From NCBI GenBank assembly GCA_029582155.1, contig CM055902.1:16449279-16513278 (forward strand): DNA of 64,000 nt, in the 5' to 3' direction. The position numbers were made by a program, and so were the translations under genes. Shown here piece by piece: positions 24,801-36,665 of the stretch. The stretch is from Panopea generosa (taxonomy: Eukaryota; Mollusca; Bivalvia; Adapedonta; Hiatellidae). Within the stretch, counting starts at the first letter, position 1. Each line of letters starts with the position of its first letter. Under the pieces are notes generated by a model. That model saw nothing but the letters and a program-made list of their open reading frames with translations, searched no databases and was not told the origin of the DNA.

Positions 24801-25540
24801 GTGTATAGTTTGTTTTGTTTTTTTTTGCTAAAATGGTAGTCTATGATTTTATGTCGGATGACACTTTGTCATCATTGAACATTTTTAAATAAACAAGATG
24901 GCGTCCAAAATGGCCGCTTATTTGCTCGAATTCCAATATTTTGATGATAATAACTATTATATATGACATTATTCATACTAAAGGACACTTTTGATGTGTT
25001 TGATATTAAAATGACAAATTAGGCATTAGGCATTTCGAAACAAATAAGATGGTGCCCTAAATGGCCTCCAGTTTGCTGGAAATACAATATATAGTTGGAA
25101 ACTACTATTAGGTATGAAATTAATCATACCTGAAAGTGTATAGCAATATATATTTTTTGCTAAAATGATAGTCTGTTTGCAGTGCTTTGATTTTATGTTG
25201 GATGACATATTGTCATCATTGAGCATTTTAAAATAAACAAGATGGCGTCCAAAATGGCCGCCAATTTGATCGAAATGCAATATTTGAATGATAATTTCTA
25301 TTAGGTAAAAGATATTTACACATGAGAGTGTATAGTATTAGTTTATTGCTAACATGCTAGTTTATATATAGTTCTTTGATTTTATGTTGGATTACATTTT
25401 GTCATCATTAAGTATTCTTAAATAAACATAATGGCGTTCAAAATGGCTGCCAGTTTGTTAGAAATGCAATATAAAGATGGAAATTGGTATTACATATAAA
25501 CGTATCCATACGCTTGATGTGTTTTGTGTTTAGGTGACAA
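24795..25540. repeat. Tandem repeat ~150-193-bp unit with paired ATGGC motifs
   Basis: About four diverged units. Anchors: AAGATGGCGTCCAAAATGGC at 24896, AAGATGGTGCCCTAAATGGC at 25048, AAGATGGCGTCCAAAATGGC at 25239 and an ATAATGGCGTTCAAAATGGC version at 25429. A second anchor, GAGAGTGTATAG or GAAAGTGTATAG, precedes TTTTTTGCTAAAATGNTAGT and ATGTYGGATGACA. Spacings are ~150, ~191 and ~190 bp. Each unit carries two ATGGC cores in direct orientation; AANATGGC resembles a YY1-type site (inference). Confidence 0.85.
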
Positions 25541-25608
25541 ATACATTCGCAATTAAAAGTACTTGATCTTTAATATGACTGCTATTTTTCCAAAGAAGTT
25601 TGATTTGT

Positions 25609-25650
25609 TTGAATATTTAGCGTCATTTTATGCCATCGGGTGTTAACATT
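25609..25650 (-). mobile_element. SINE family 1 fragment (tail-proximal end)
   Basis: TTGAATATTTAGCGTCATTT then TATGCCATCGGGTGTTAACA is the tail-adjacent body of family 1 (compare 3420-3460 and 45815-45850). The rest is absent and the GATT tail is lost. Confidence 0.75.
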
Positions 25651-26642
25651 AATCATCTTCAATTATTCTGCAGGAGAAAATGCTTTCTCTTTTGGAACTG
25701 TCTTAGGAAAGTGCTTGGGTAGTAATGCTTGGTGGGTCAGAATCCAATGCATGTTTCCATATACATGTCTGTATGTGAGCTTTTTTTGCATTTCCAACAA
25801 GGTTACAGAATCTTATGTTAGTGGTAAAGTATTTAAAGTATGCATTGTTTAACAATTAACATCGCCTACAAACTTTAGTGACTATTAATGCCTCGTATGT
25901 TTTAAAACTATTTCCTTTCCGATACCATAATACCATGCCACGTTATAGCAATCAGACAGCCCGTGGTCGTTATATTTATGTCTAACAGTTCTTTAACAGG
26001 CGATCTCTTTAACACAGCTTTATTAGGGTTTCCTAAAGATAATGATAAAGTTAAAGTACAAATACATCAGTATCATTTGAAATTTCTGTTATGCCTCTGT
26101 TTAGTTTATGTGCTGCTTTGATCACTTGTGCGAAGATATTATCTGCCTCATCGTGTCGTGATTTCAATGTCATCCTTTTTTATATTTATTTATCTCAACT
26201 GGTATGTCATTTTCTCCGATATATGTGACAACAAGTTTATGAGCGCATGTATGTCGTTCACGGAACTACATGAATGCTATCAGTTGGTGTCATTTTTGTT
26301 ACTTTTAAAACTATTTTCCAAGCTGGAATTGGCATATTAAGGATGAGTCCTGCATGTCTGTACTAGAGTATGTGATACATTTTGTGCTGAATTTCCATTC
26401 ACTTATTCGTGCATTTAATTTAAAACTTCATACGTTAAAACGCTTCACGGTACCACCATGTTTACATCGTTGTTGTTTTTTTTACATTTACCGGATATTA
26501 ACTGTTTTCATATTAGCTCTTTATTGCTCTTCTATGGCATTTGATTCTTCGAAAATGCAAGTTATGAACATTTTAACTTTATAATATTTCTTTAATACCG
26601 AGTTACCATTATCCGATAATTGGTTACGTATCTATATTATAA
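25651..26642. other. Stretch with three adjacent unexplained plus-strand frames
   Basis: Frames at 25640-25852, 26128-26340 and 26354-26584 (70-76 codons each) are hydrophobic and follow one another on the plus strand. The composition (Phe/Leu/Ile from T-rich DNA) is what chance gives, and no domain is recognised. Confidence 0.3.
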
Positions 26643-26738
26643 AGGGAGATAATTAAATTCACAACAACAGAATTTCCGATTTTGACATACAGGGAGATAA
26701 TTGAATTTACAAAAACGGAATTCCCGATTTTGGAATAT
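26643..26738. repeat. Tandem duplication, 48-bp unit x2
   Basis: AGGGAGATAATTAAATTCAC at 26643 is repeated as AGGGAGATAATTGAATTTAC at 26691, and both are followed by an ACNGAATTYCCGATTTTG block. Confidence 0.9.
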
Positions 26739-27939
26739 ATATATATATATGCTTAAGAGCCACATGATCAAACTGTTGTAACCAATATTTACATTTTAAG
26801 AATAAAGTGTTTTTTGTTGATGACTTTGCAAATAAAATTGACAAAAAGCATTTATGAAATACCGTTACAAACATAGTCTAAAACTGTATATATCGCTTAC
26901 ACTAGCTTGATATCATGGCACCCGTGTTTTTATATCCTTTCAGTACACTCAAAAGTATGCATCCATATCCAACAGTAATTATTGTTTTTTTATGTTACTG
27001 GTTATTGGCTTGAAATGTTACTGAATGATCGGTACCTTCTGCATTGGTGTGACTTTTTGTCATTACCAAGTAAGTTCCCTCTCAACACTGTATTGCGTGC
27101 TTTATACACATTTCTGTGTTGGGTTTTCATTGATATTGAATATGTAATAGATGACGTATCAGTCAAAACTTTGTAAGTTTGTTAATTATTTAAATACAAT
27201 GTGAAACAGAAGCCTAATCAATTAAACCTCTGTCAGTATATTGAAAGTATATTTATATTCAAATACTATCTCCATAGAGATATTTGATACAATGGCTTGT
27301 AAAACATACAAAGATATATGTATACGTACTTTATTTGTTTGATCGACTTTAAATAAGAATATGCATTGACTTTTAAAACATTTGTAAAAACAGCATAATA
27401 CATATATACAAATACTTTAATATAAACATTGTACCAGGAAAGAAATAAAACTTCAGATGTTAATTCGATATTGACTCCTCAGGAAAGGTTTTATAATGAT
27501 CATGTCTTTGTCTTCTTCTGCATAGTTGTAACATCGTAAGTGAGATATAAGTATTGTCTTATCTGTGTAATTATGATGTCTGCAGTATGAACGCTGATTC
27601 TACTGATGATGAATTAATCTCTATATCCTTGATACCATTTGATAAAATATATGATTTCTGACAAATCGATCCTTGGGAAGAAAAAAAAACTTAAACAAAA
27701 AAGAGCCGTTTATTTTATTTTCATTTTTTATTTTTATTGTGTCTGTTGTTTAAGGTGTGTGATTTTGCCAAACATTATAAAAGCGTCTGTTTAAGCATTA
27801 TTCCATTTTGGAGTAAGACTCAGTTAACGCACTGGTTCCAAAGGACCAACCAGATATATTAATTTATCTTCTTTTGTAGTAACTAGATGTAGTTACTTTT
27901 TTACTCCCACCAAACAAAGGTGACAACTACAACTATCTG
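26739..27939. other. Intergenic/intronic stretch, nothing recognised
   Basis: One 64-codon hydrophobic frame (26982-27176), no domain. Short TA run near 26740. Confidence 0.4.
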
Positions 27940-30900
27940 ACAACTATTGTGAAAATCGAATTGATGTTCAATGGACATAATTTAATTTGTATATGCTCTA
28001 TAATGTGGTTTAGGATATTTCACTCAAACACCGACCGGTTAGTGCATTTAGAAAAAAAAACATTAAATTATTTAGTTACTTTAACGATCAAACTACTAAG
28101 ACATAACCCGTTGTGATATATGGTGTCAGCGATCGGGCACAGCTGTTCATTGACGTATGAAACATTGTGATACAAGTTAGATAATAGCATAACGCTAACT
28201 GACATTAAATATTCTAAGCTTTATTGATGTTATAACATTGACGAAAGCTAAATAAGATTATTTCTTGAAAATAAACGTAGATAATTGGTCTCATGGAAAG
28301 AAAAATGTTATTTTTCAATGTTCTCAACTGTGTTTAAAGCTGTTACTTTTCTTTAATTAATAATGCCAATTCTGGCGACAGTATCGTTATATTGCACAGA
28401 ATGTGCCTGGATAGTGCAAATATAGTTCCAATTATCTATCGGATATTATAGTATCCTATTGTTGTTTAAGTAGAAAAACTGTTAATGGACCGTCTTAGCT
28501 GTGAGTCATGACATTGCATAGATAATGTATTTCTTAATGTTATCATATACATGACTTCAGATAACTTTAATATATTGTATGGTGTTTAGAGTAGCTTTTA
28601 ACAATGTTTCAGTCATATCGCAAAAGTGTCTACTTGAGACAGTATTCTGAGCACTGCAACACAGAGTATCATGCCGCAGACACATGATACCCCAACCAGT
28701 CATATATTCACTGACACCGAACCGACAAGACCTAGAACTATCCTCTTAATGGTGTGCGCCAAGCGAGGAAGCTTCTAGTACCGTTAAGTCTTTGTAACGA
28801 CCCGGTCGGAAGTTGAACCCATTACCTTCCGCATGCGAGACGGGCACTCTACCATAAGATCATGCTGTGATGTCAGCTAACTTTAAAAATATAGCACAGC
28901 AAAACCACAATACCTTAAATTTGGTATATCTTTTTACGGACCATTGGTAATTTGGAGCATCTTTAGTCGTATTTAAAAATATGATACAGCTTAAACAGGT
29001 GCTAAAATGTATCATTCAGTATTTTTCAGAAATCAACTAATGGAACTGAGTCGGCAATTGTCTACATTTTTTAATATGTCTTAGCAGATAGATTCGAATG
29101 CTATCACCATATTTAAGCTTAATAATATTAAAATTACTTAAGATATTTCAAGTTTGTTTAAATGTGTGAATTGACAAACAGTTTTAATATAATGGGTCCT
29201 GTAAAGACTATACTCACATAGATTTTGTTGCGATTTCACCTCTAAGATTATCTTTCTCTTTGTCACGCTTGAGCGGGATCCAAACGATTTATATACACGT
29301 CATGAATGTTTATTAGATTTTTTCATATACATTTTGAACAGAACGTTTTTTTATACCGTTGTTTTTTCATGATAAATAATAAATATAAACAAAATTCTCT
29401 TTTGTTTGTTTAACGGATTGTCGTCATATTTTTCTCTGATAAATCATAGAGCGTATCTAACAAACATCAAGACATAAATAATATTAATTTTGCCATTATA
29501 TATTGTTCTTATTTCCTATCATATCAATTAGTTAAGACATCGACAAAAATAAATCGTAAGTGCTTGATATGCTGTTTAATTTAGTATAGTGTTTGAAATA
29601 GTGAGCGTTATCATTAGGTTTGCATACAATAAAAGTAGTTCATAGTTTCAGAGACTGGCAATGAATTTGCCCTTTTTTAATATCACTACTTTTGAGTGTG
29701 TTACTGTGTTAACCATTCAGATATGAAAATAAATCAACAAATAATACAAAGTAACCACTAAGCTTCACTTAAATCGATATTTACTTATGTTTGGCCGATA
29801 CATGTGCATATACACTTAAAAAATGTACCAAGTTAAAACTAATGCATCATCACATCTAGGATATAGACATTACTGGTTTATTAAAAGTATTGTTTATTGG
29901 ACGTTGTTGGGGACGTTTATCTATATTTGAGCTCAGAATACTTTGTTCATAGTCAATTTGTCTGAAAGAGTACTTTCGTAAAATGATGTTAAGTGTAAAA
30001 ATCAAAGAATTTTTAACATACATCAAAGAAAATACTGCTTATAGCAATAACGATAGTGACATTTCTATCTGGAACCGCGCTGTGAAACGTTAATATAGCT
30101 TTAGTCCATAATAAAAATTGGCAGTTTTATTACTATAGTTTATCCAATTTCCTCATTTATATTATTCAAGCACCGATGCAGACATGCTTTACAGATGGAC
30201 ATACTGCATACTAACTCATAACTGGTTGTCTGCTTTCATTCGACATCAACTGTTATTTTCAATTCGCGTATTTATTCTGAATAGTTTCTTTTTAACTGTA
30301 CATTATTTCTCAGAATTTGTCTTTGGAACATTTTAAATTCAAGTGTCGTACAAGCGTTTTCCAATCAAATAGTTGTAAATTAGTTTGTGAATACCGGCCA
30401 GATGCGTGCCTACAAAAGAAGAACCCTCTCAATGACCTTGTTGTAATGATAGATGTCAGCACTTTTGATATAAGAAATGTGAACAGTACGAGTGCAATAT
30501 ATCTTATAATTTATATTTGGGTGATTGATCCGCATTTTAACGCTTTCTTAATGTGAAATAACAGAGGTTATTACAAATGCACTCACCGTATGTCGGATCA
30601 TCAGCTTAATTTGCGGAATACAAATACAACACATTGTAGTTGCTGATGTTATGTGGGTTTACTTATTTTACACCAACTAGTTGTGTAATGTGACTTTAGT
30701 GAGTACAAATGATTTGATTCATTAAACCTTATCGCTTAAACTTATAAATGTAATGACCAATGCATGTGAAAGATTCATCTCTTTAAGTGTTTTTCTTTAT
30801 TCTAGATAAGGCGTTTTCGTCAGGGCTGTATATGTTTTGTATTAGTTCACGGGAGCCACTGATCTGTTGCATTTCAAACTGAACTCTGTTCAATATATAG

Positions 30901-30985
30901 TGTACAACTTCTTATTACAAAAATACACATTACAGTTTGTAGTTATTTGAAAATCATAAAAGTATTAAAATACTTGAACAAAATA
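27940..30985. repeat. Large noncoding duplication, copy 1
   Basis: Collinear with 54955-57052 plus 59886-60865 in the same orientation. Shared landmarks: GACAACTATTGTGAAA (vs GACTATTGTGAAAGC), GTTAGTGCATTTAG (vs GTTAGTGCATTCAG), TGTGCCTGGATAGTGCA (vs TGCGCCTGGATAGCGCA), AGTCAATTTGTCTGAAAGA (both), CGTTAATATAGCTTTAG (both) and GTACGAGTGCAATATATCTT (both). This copy is uninterrupted where copy 2 carries the tyrosine-recombinase element, so it is the empty site. It carries a family-3 SINE instead. No gene is recognised in either copy. Confidence 0.85.
28685..28870 (-). mobile_element. tRNA-derived SINE, family 3
   Basis: On the minus strand, GATCTTATGGTAGAGTGCCC (box A side) and GGTAATGGGTTCAACTTCCG (box B-like GGGTTCAACTTCC) form a tRNA-like head. 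The body GCTTCCTCGCTTGGCGCACA, TAAGAGGATAGTTCTAGGTC and GGTTGGGGTATCATGTGTCT follows. This is the fullest of three family-3 copies here (others at 3035 and 36500). It lies inside duplication copy 1, with no equivalent seen at the matching place in copy 2. Confidence 0.85.
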
Positions 30986-31257
30986 TGAAAGGCAATTGTT
31001 TGTACATTATGGGGATAAGTTGTCTTCTCGGCATGCTGTCTTATATCAAACATTTATGTTGCATTTAGTTCTGACAGCCAAGTGGTCATGTAAGTAGAAC
31101 AACACTAATAATCGTCAAATAGTACGGGGAATGCTTCTGTACAGTTGTAAGAGGATATATCTACAATTTACAACTAAAATAAAATACAGAATTCTTTACT
31201 TATTAATTTATAGATAGCCAGGAATGAAAATAAATCGGTACTATCGATATTCATTTT

Positions 31258-31575
31258 ACCACAGCACTAGGCACTATTACTAAAAATGTGATCAAATAAT
31301 ATTTTGCCCCTCATGATATTGTCGTTTTTGATACCCACTGTTCTTAGATTAAGGCAATTCTGGATATGATTCAGCAGTAACGAAGTCCTTCTTTGAATGG
31401 CTATAATGTGGTATCATCTGTATCAATGAATAAACAAATGTTACGTAAATCATCCCTCTGGCATGTAACTAAATTATACAGGTAAATAATGAGGCAAAAT
31501 ATCACATTTTTAGTAATAGTGATTTTTTTCTGAACCAAAGATGTAATTATCATCTTAGATATTTATCACTGTGGT
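31258..31575. mobile_element. Foldback/MITE-like inverted repeat, ~320 bp
   Basis: CACTATTACTAAAAATGTGA (from about 31273) is mirrored by TCACATTTTTAGTAATAGTG (31511-31530), and ATATTTTGCCCCTCAT is mirrored by ATGAGGCAAAATAT. The outer ACCACAG (31258) pairs with CTGTGGT near 31569. The arms contain unequal inserts. No target-site duplication could be fixed. Confidence 0.6.
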
Positions 31576-33445
31576 GTAAGCTGGTCATGTTGAAATGTTT
31601 AAATTTTCCGCAGATAGTTGAATAGTGAAACAGGGGCATAGAGTTTTCGAACTTTGAACTTCAATGTAATTCCTGATATGCTTTAGAAAACCAATCCAAG
31701 AGTCGAGTCAGTTTGTGAATATGGTATGTGCTCAATTAGAATCATTGACAATTATTTCGGTAATGACAGGCAATATTTAACTAGACAAAGTATTTATTAC
31801 ACTGATTTCGTTTTCTTAACCGTATTTTAGTCTCTTCTGTATTTCAATCGATACAACATATGGTTGTTTGTTATACACTACTTTATCAAAATGCATTTGT
31901 TGTTCATTTAATAACAATAAGTATACCACTCCATTAGTATCATCGTGTGGAATATCTTTTACAAACTTTTTTGGCGAAATTCTACATCATTGATTTTCTC
32001 AGATATTGATTGTATTACACGTTTTTCACTTTCTTTTTTAACAACCCACTCTGTTAAGGTTGGTGGTTTTTCAAATCCAAACAAATTTATATCACCACTT
32101 GTTTTAATTCTCCCTGCATTAATTGTTTACCATCAACACAGAGTTTATATGTCTTGGAATCCGTTGTCTGTGTAGCTAGTCTGTCTACCATTTGGTTTAA
32201 CATTCCGAGTGTTATAATATGGCTTTCGTTATTACAGCTAGCTGCTTTCAAGGGTAAAGCAAAGTTAACCCCGGCATCACCAGGATTAATATCTTTTCAT
32301 GCTTGCATTTTGGCTTGCTTATGAAGTTAAGCCATTTACCATGCATGGAATAAGCAGTAAACAATTCACAAAAACTTCTTGACTATTAAACTGAAGCGCA
32401 TGGCCGTTGTTGTGTCTTTACTATAAAATTTACACACGTCAAAGAACAGATGAAATGCAATATTATCTTGGGCGAATCTGTTTCATTGAATCACGTGATG
32501 AAATGCCAACAATTTATGCAATTCCCCAATGTTTAAATATTCCATCTAAAGAGCTGCGTGTAACGTTTCACAAAAAAATGCAGAACTGTTTTTCTTTTTA
32601 ATCCAATATTATTGTCAATAAAATAATATGATAAATATATTTAACACCAGATAAGATTCTGCAATACTTTGATCATACTGCTTATATTTGGATTATAAAT
32701 ATTTATTCGTAAGCATCTTGTTTCTATTTGCATTCTTAATCCGTCAAATAGATTTATTCTCAGTGATAACTCAGGTATTGTATTGACAGACTTACATATT
32801 GAATGTTGTTGTCTTCTATGCTCCTGTCATAAATTAAGATAAGTTTAATTTATAGAACATGGGTGTCACGAAGCAATGAATCAGTTATGCCTGTTATTAT
32901 AAATATCATAATAATATATCTTATTTTCAAATCTCTCCAAATCTAATAAACTGAAACTTGTGTCGTCAGCCGAGATGATGTTAGAGATTAGTTATAGTGA
33001 TTGTTTTTGTGCTTCCTTAATCTTTCCTGTTGGTTGTCCACTATCATCATAGAAGTTAGGTTGATATGGGAATAAATACCAAGTATGTGTATATGTCATT
33101 TTAATATAAAATGACTGCACTATAATAAAAAGTCAAACATATTATTAAAATGCAATAAGTCATATACAAACTGATTGACTAGATTTTAAAAATCGTATAT
33201 GACTAGAATCAAATACTGAGTTATTAACACAATACAATACACAATACCATTAAAAGGTGGGCAAATATTCGCCAACACAATAAGCTCATATAGTATAGAA
33301 ATTACTACAAATATAATCAATATGAGCTACTCACAATTAAAGATAAATTTAGCGACTTACAAGAGCAGTACATAGAATGGAAATCAATTGTAAATTATCA
33401 GCAGTCAAATCTGAAAGGTTACAGAACTGATTATAGGGCGGTGAA
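31576..33445. other. Intergenic/intronic stretch, nothing recognised
   Basis: Frames at 31945-32175 and 32407-32601 show no domain. A GC-richer patch near 32240-32290 is not explained. Confidence 0.4.
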
Positions 33446-33607
33446 CTAGGGAAAGGTGGTCTCTGCAAAACTTCTTTTAGATTCAATAGCAGCCCTGAAT
33501 ATATTCTCGATTTGTCTTGCATCAAATAATCTTAGTCTTGGCGAGGCAATCAGTTGCCATGAACACGATCGCTGATGAATGAGTTGGCGTAACTGACATA
33601 TTGCCAT
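33446..33607 (-). CDS. Small coding-like ORF, 53 codons, unknown
   Basis: An ATG at 33605-33607 opens a 53-codon minus-strand frame ending in TAG at 33446-33448. Composition is protein-like (Arg, Gln, Ser, Leu), with segments CQLRQLIHQRSCSWQLIA and DARQIENIFRAAIESKRSF; the second would make an amphipathic helix. GC is higher than in the flanks, and the other frames close quickly. It could be a terminal exon or a remnant of an unidentified transposon protein. A stop (TGA) lies four codons upstream of the ATG, so it would stand alone unless spliced. I do not recognise the family. Confidence 0.3.
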   Translation of the reverse strand: MAICQLRQLIHQRSCSWQLIASPRLRLFDARQIENIFRAAIESKRSFAETTFP

Positions 33608-35352
33608 TTTATGTAGACATCATTTAAACGGAAGTACAAGAATAAATGTTTTGGCATCTGTATATTTAGAAGACAAATATCATGTTAAAGGGAAGTATTA
33701 TAGTTCATGTTTGTTAATATGCATAAATCTAGAACACAGATATTTGTGTCTTATTGCTATACGTAGTAAACTAACTAATCGCACGAAATATAGATATTTC
33801 ATGTTCATATATCATGTGTTGTATAGATTTTGTAATGATAGTTTTAAATTATGAGCTAGCGGACTTAAGCAACATCTGGTCAGCATTTATACGTCAATGC
33901 CCACAACAATGTGACTTGTATATGAATTAGCTGTCACTTTAATGTAATTAAATAGTTTTTATTGCCAGTTTTAGTTTTTTTGGAGTAGGTAATTTTACTT
34001 CTGGAAGCCAAAGAGGAAAGTTTTGTTTTTTTAGGCAGGGTGGTTGGGTTTTGAGTAGGAATGTGTGTCTTAAGATCTGAGTAGGGAACTTTGTCTGAAC
34101 TATGTTTTGAATATCGTGTTTAAGTAGTGACAATTACAGTTTAAAATGTAAGATGGAATAATGTAAGAATAAAATATAGATAGAAAGTCCTGCACTTTGT
34201 GTAGTGTGTGTGTAATGTTAGAACAATATTTTTTTTTTTTTTTGCAATAACACTACGTTTTCCAAAGAAGTGACATAGTTAAATACTAAATATAAGTGTG
34301 TTTGTTTATATTGTTTATAGGTTTCTCAAGAATGTTCCACTTGCAGTATTTCATCACAAATTGTTCTATACATATAGATAATTAACTGTCTAGATAAATT
34401 TTAGATTTTTTTCCTTTTATGTGTGACTTATTTTTTATCATAACTATATATCGTGAAAATTCATTTTGTCTTGTGCTTTTCAATCAATGCATACTATCAT
34501 AAAGAACTTAAGGTACAACGAACATATTGGCTAATGTATTACACTATTATTATAACTATAATTGGAAACACGCATGAAAATTTACCTAGTAGGTTTTCAA
34601 GGAAAAACGCTATATTTAATGATAAATGAACTAGCAAAATAAGTGCCTGGCCATGCACGTTGTTTAGTGGACAGTGGCTTTGTCTCTTAGAAGAAACTGT
34701 ATCGACGTACTGAGTGTGATCCCATAGGTCAGCTTGAAGATGTTGTCAACAAATCATCGTCAACAAATGTTGTAGTCCGGTATCCATCCTGGCATTGACG
34801 TGACTAGAAATCATTTCTCGGACCAGTATTCCGCCCGTTACGAGGAATAAGGTATATTCTACCGAAACGTTCACTTTATATACACAATATTTTCCTAGTT
34901 ATATATTGAGTAATAAGAATACGTATTTAAATAACATAAACCCAAGAGAGAAAAAATACTTAACGCTTTTAAACACATAAACGGCGCATGTGTTAAAGTT
35001 TAGTTACTTAGGGTACATGTTATAATTAGTCTTTAGTGAAATACCATTTCTGAAAGATAGATTTGACAGAAAAATAAATGTCATTAGACTACTTACGTTT
35101 GTCGTTTAAAAAGTAAAGTTCGACAACTAAATTATTGTATTATATAAATATATTATTATAATATACGTTTTATATAAACAAAATAGTCTTGATTGAAATA
35201 ATTCCTGATGAAAAATGAAGACATGCTTTTAAAAAATAGTTATATTATTTCATCAAAATAAATGCTGTAACGACGGATCTTAAATGGAAAATATAATTTG
35301 ATTATTCCACCAAGTTGCGATTTTTATTGTTTGGAATAATCTATTCCTACAG
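33608..35352. other. Intergenic/intronic stretch with one GC-richer patch
   Basis: 34680-34850 is GC-richer; a short plus-strand frame there reads SGIHPGIDVTRNHFSDQYSA before a stop, which may be a decayed coding scrap. A poly(T) run lies near 34229-34243. Nothing else is supported. Confidence 0.35.
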
Positions 35353-35513
35353 GCAATACCAGTACTTCATGATGTCGTTTGCAGAGCCCGGTGTTGTGAA
35401 AGTAAAGAAAGCTTTCGACGCCGACGACACTTCTTTAATATATTAAAGTCTCGGGACATCACCTTCGAAGAAGATGCTATGCCAGATAGTATCGCCCCCG
35501 GGGGCTTATCCAG
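35353..35513 (+). CDS. Candidate internal exon, 161 bp, unknown protein
   Basis: A pyrimidine-rich stretch ending TATTCCTACAG precedes 35353. The next 53 codons stay open and end at 35513 with CAG|GTAGCG, a usable but weak donor. The predicted peptide has a Cys/Arg cluster near residues 10-25 (VVCRARCCESKESFRRRRHF) and an acidic, Gly/Pro-containing end (FEEDAMPDSIAPGGLS). Local GC is far above the flanks. The exon phase would be 0 in and 2 out. I recognise no family. It could instead be a coding scrap of a transposon. Confidence 0.3.
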
Positions 35514-36499
35514 GTAGCGTCAAGACTGCTTCCATAGTGTTTTCAAACCATTTGATCGACAGGCGTACCAAGATATAACGTGCCCAGTGCCTTTTAACAT
35601 ACTTTAAAACTTATTTAATTTATACGGTCAATGCCACCATGAGCACTTATAAAATAAAAAGTAATATCAATTTAACTACATTAAACATGATGCATTTCAG
35701 TGTTTTACTTTATAAATAAGCGTTTGAATAAAGTCAGTAGCATACACACAACTGCGTCGGGTATGAGCATCATTGAGGATTCGATTCGAATCTACGCGAT
35801 TGGGTTGTTATGATCGGAATGTGAAATTTATGCAAGCCTCGTTTTCTTTAAACGTTCAGTTGGTAATTTGAAAATATCCGAAACCGTACTTCCGATTTCA
35901 GATGTAAATGTTATCGATAAGTGGGTAAATGTGATGTGAAACTATGTTGAGCGTTGATGGTGTTTTGGTTATTATAAACAACAAAACCTTTATTTATTGT
36001 AATCTTGTATGTTTATATATAACTACAACTATGATCATTAAATGAATACAAGTATAACTTTGACATTTTTTTACTCACATCTTTGAATTTGTGCTTGATT
36101 CAATACGTTGTGTTAATTTCTTTTCAATCATCAAGGTATACATAATAACTAAGAGCTATGATTGACTTCGCAGTATTGTTCGCGCACAAAATAACGTTGT
36201 TTTTTTTCTAAACATTACGTCAAACTTCGTAACCATAATATCCCGGACGAGTTCTAGCGTGATTCGACCACAGTTACAGGGCTTATAAGCACGTTTAAAG
36301 CCAAACTTTAAAAACATTTTCTCTGAAAATTCAAGTTCTAGATCTAAACTATTTAACATCATGTAGCATTACATGGATGTCGCCTAAAAGATTTGTTGAA
36401 GAAAAAAAATACAAAAAAAAACATTTCCTCGGAAATGTTCATCTGTCCATTTGTTGCCAGAAGAGCGAATCAGGCCCTCCTTGGCCTCGTGATTTCTGT
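35514..36499. other. Intergenic/intronic stretch, nothing recognised
   Basis: A 68-codon minus frame (36156-36362) has no domain. An A-rich run occurs near 36400. Confidence 0.4.
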
Positions 36500-36665
36500 A
36501 TATTTTCGTTAATTGGTCTCCGACAGAGTCACACCAAAGACATGAATAATTGTATTAGATGCTTCCTCATTTGGCGCTCAGCATTTAGAGAATTATTCAA
36601 GGTATGGTCAGCCCGTGTTAGTATATTGTTACTGGATGGATCATATCATGTGTCGTGCCATATTA
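36500..36665 (+). mobile_element. SINE family 3, decayed copy
   Basis: GATGCTTCCTCATTTGGCGC, TCAGCATTTAGAGAATTATT, GGTCAGCCCGTGTTAGTATA and ATCATATCATGTGTCGTGCC follow the order of the family-3 body at 3035 and 28685. Upstream text may hold a degraded head. The 104-codon frame at 36377-36691 is this SINE read as protein. Confidence 0.65.

Noticed and set aside
26128-26584. Hydrophobic frames as membrane-protein exons
   Set aside because: Phe/Leu/Ile richness follows from T-rich sequence and no splice sites or conserved motif support them.
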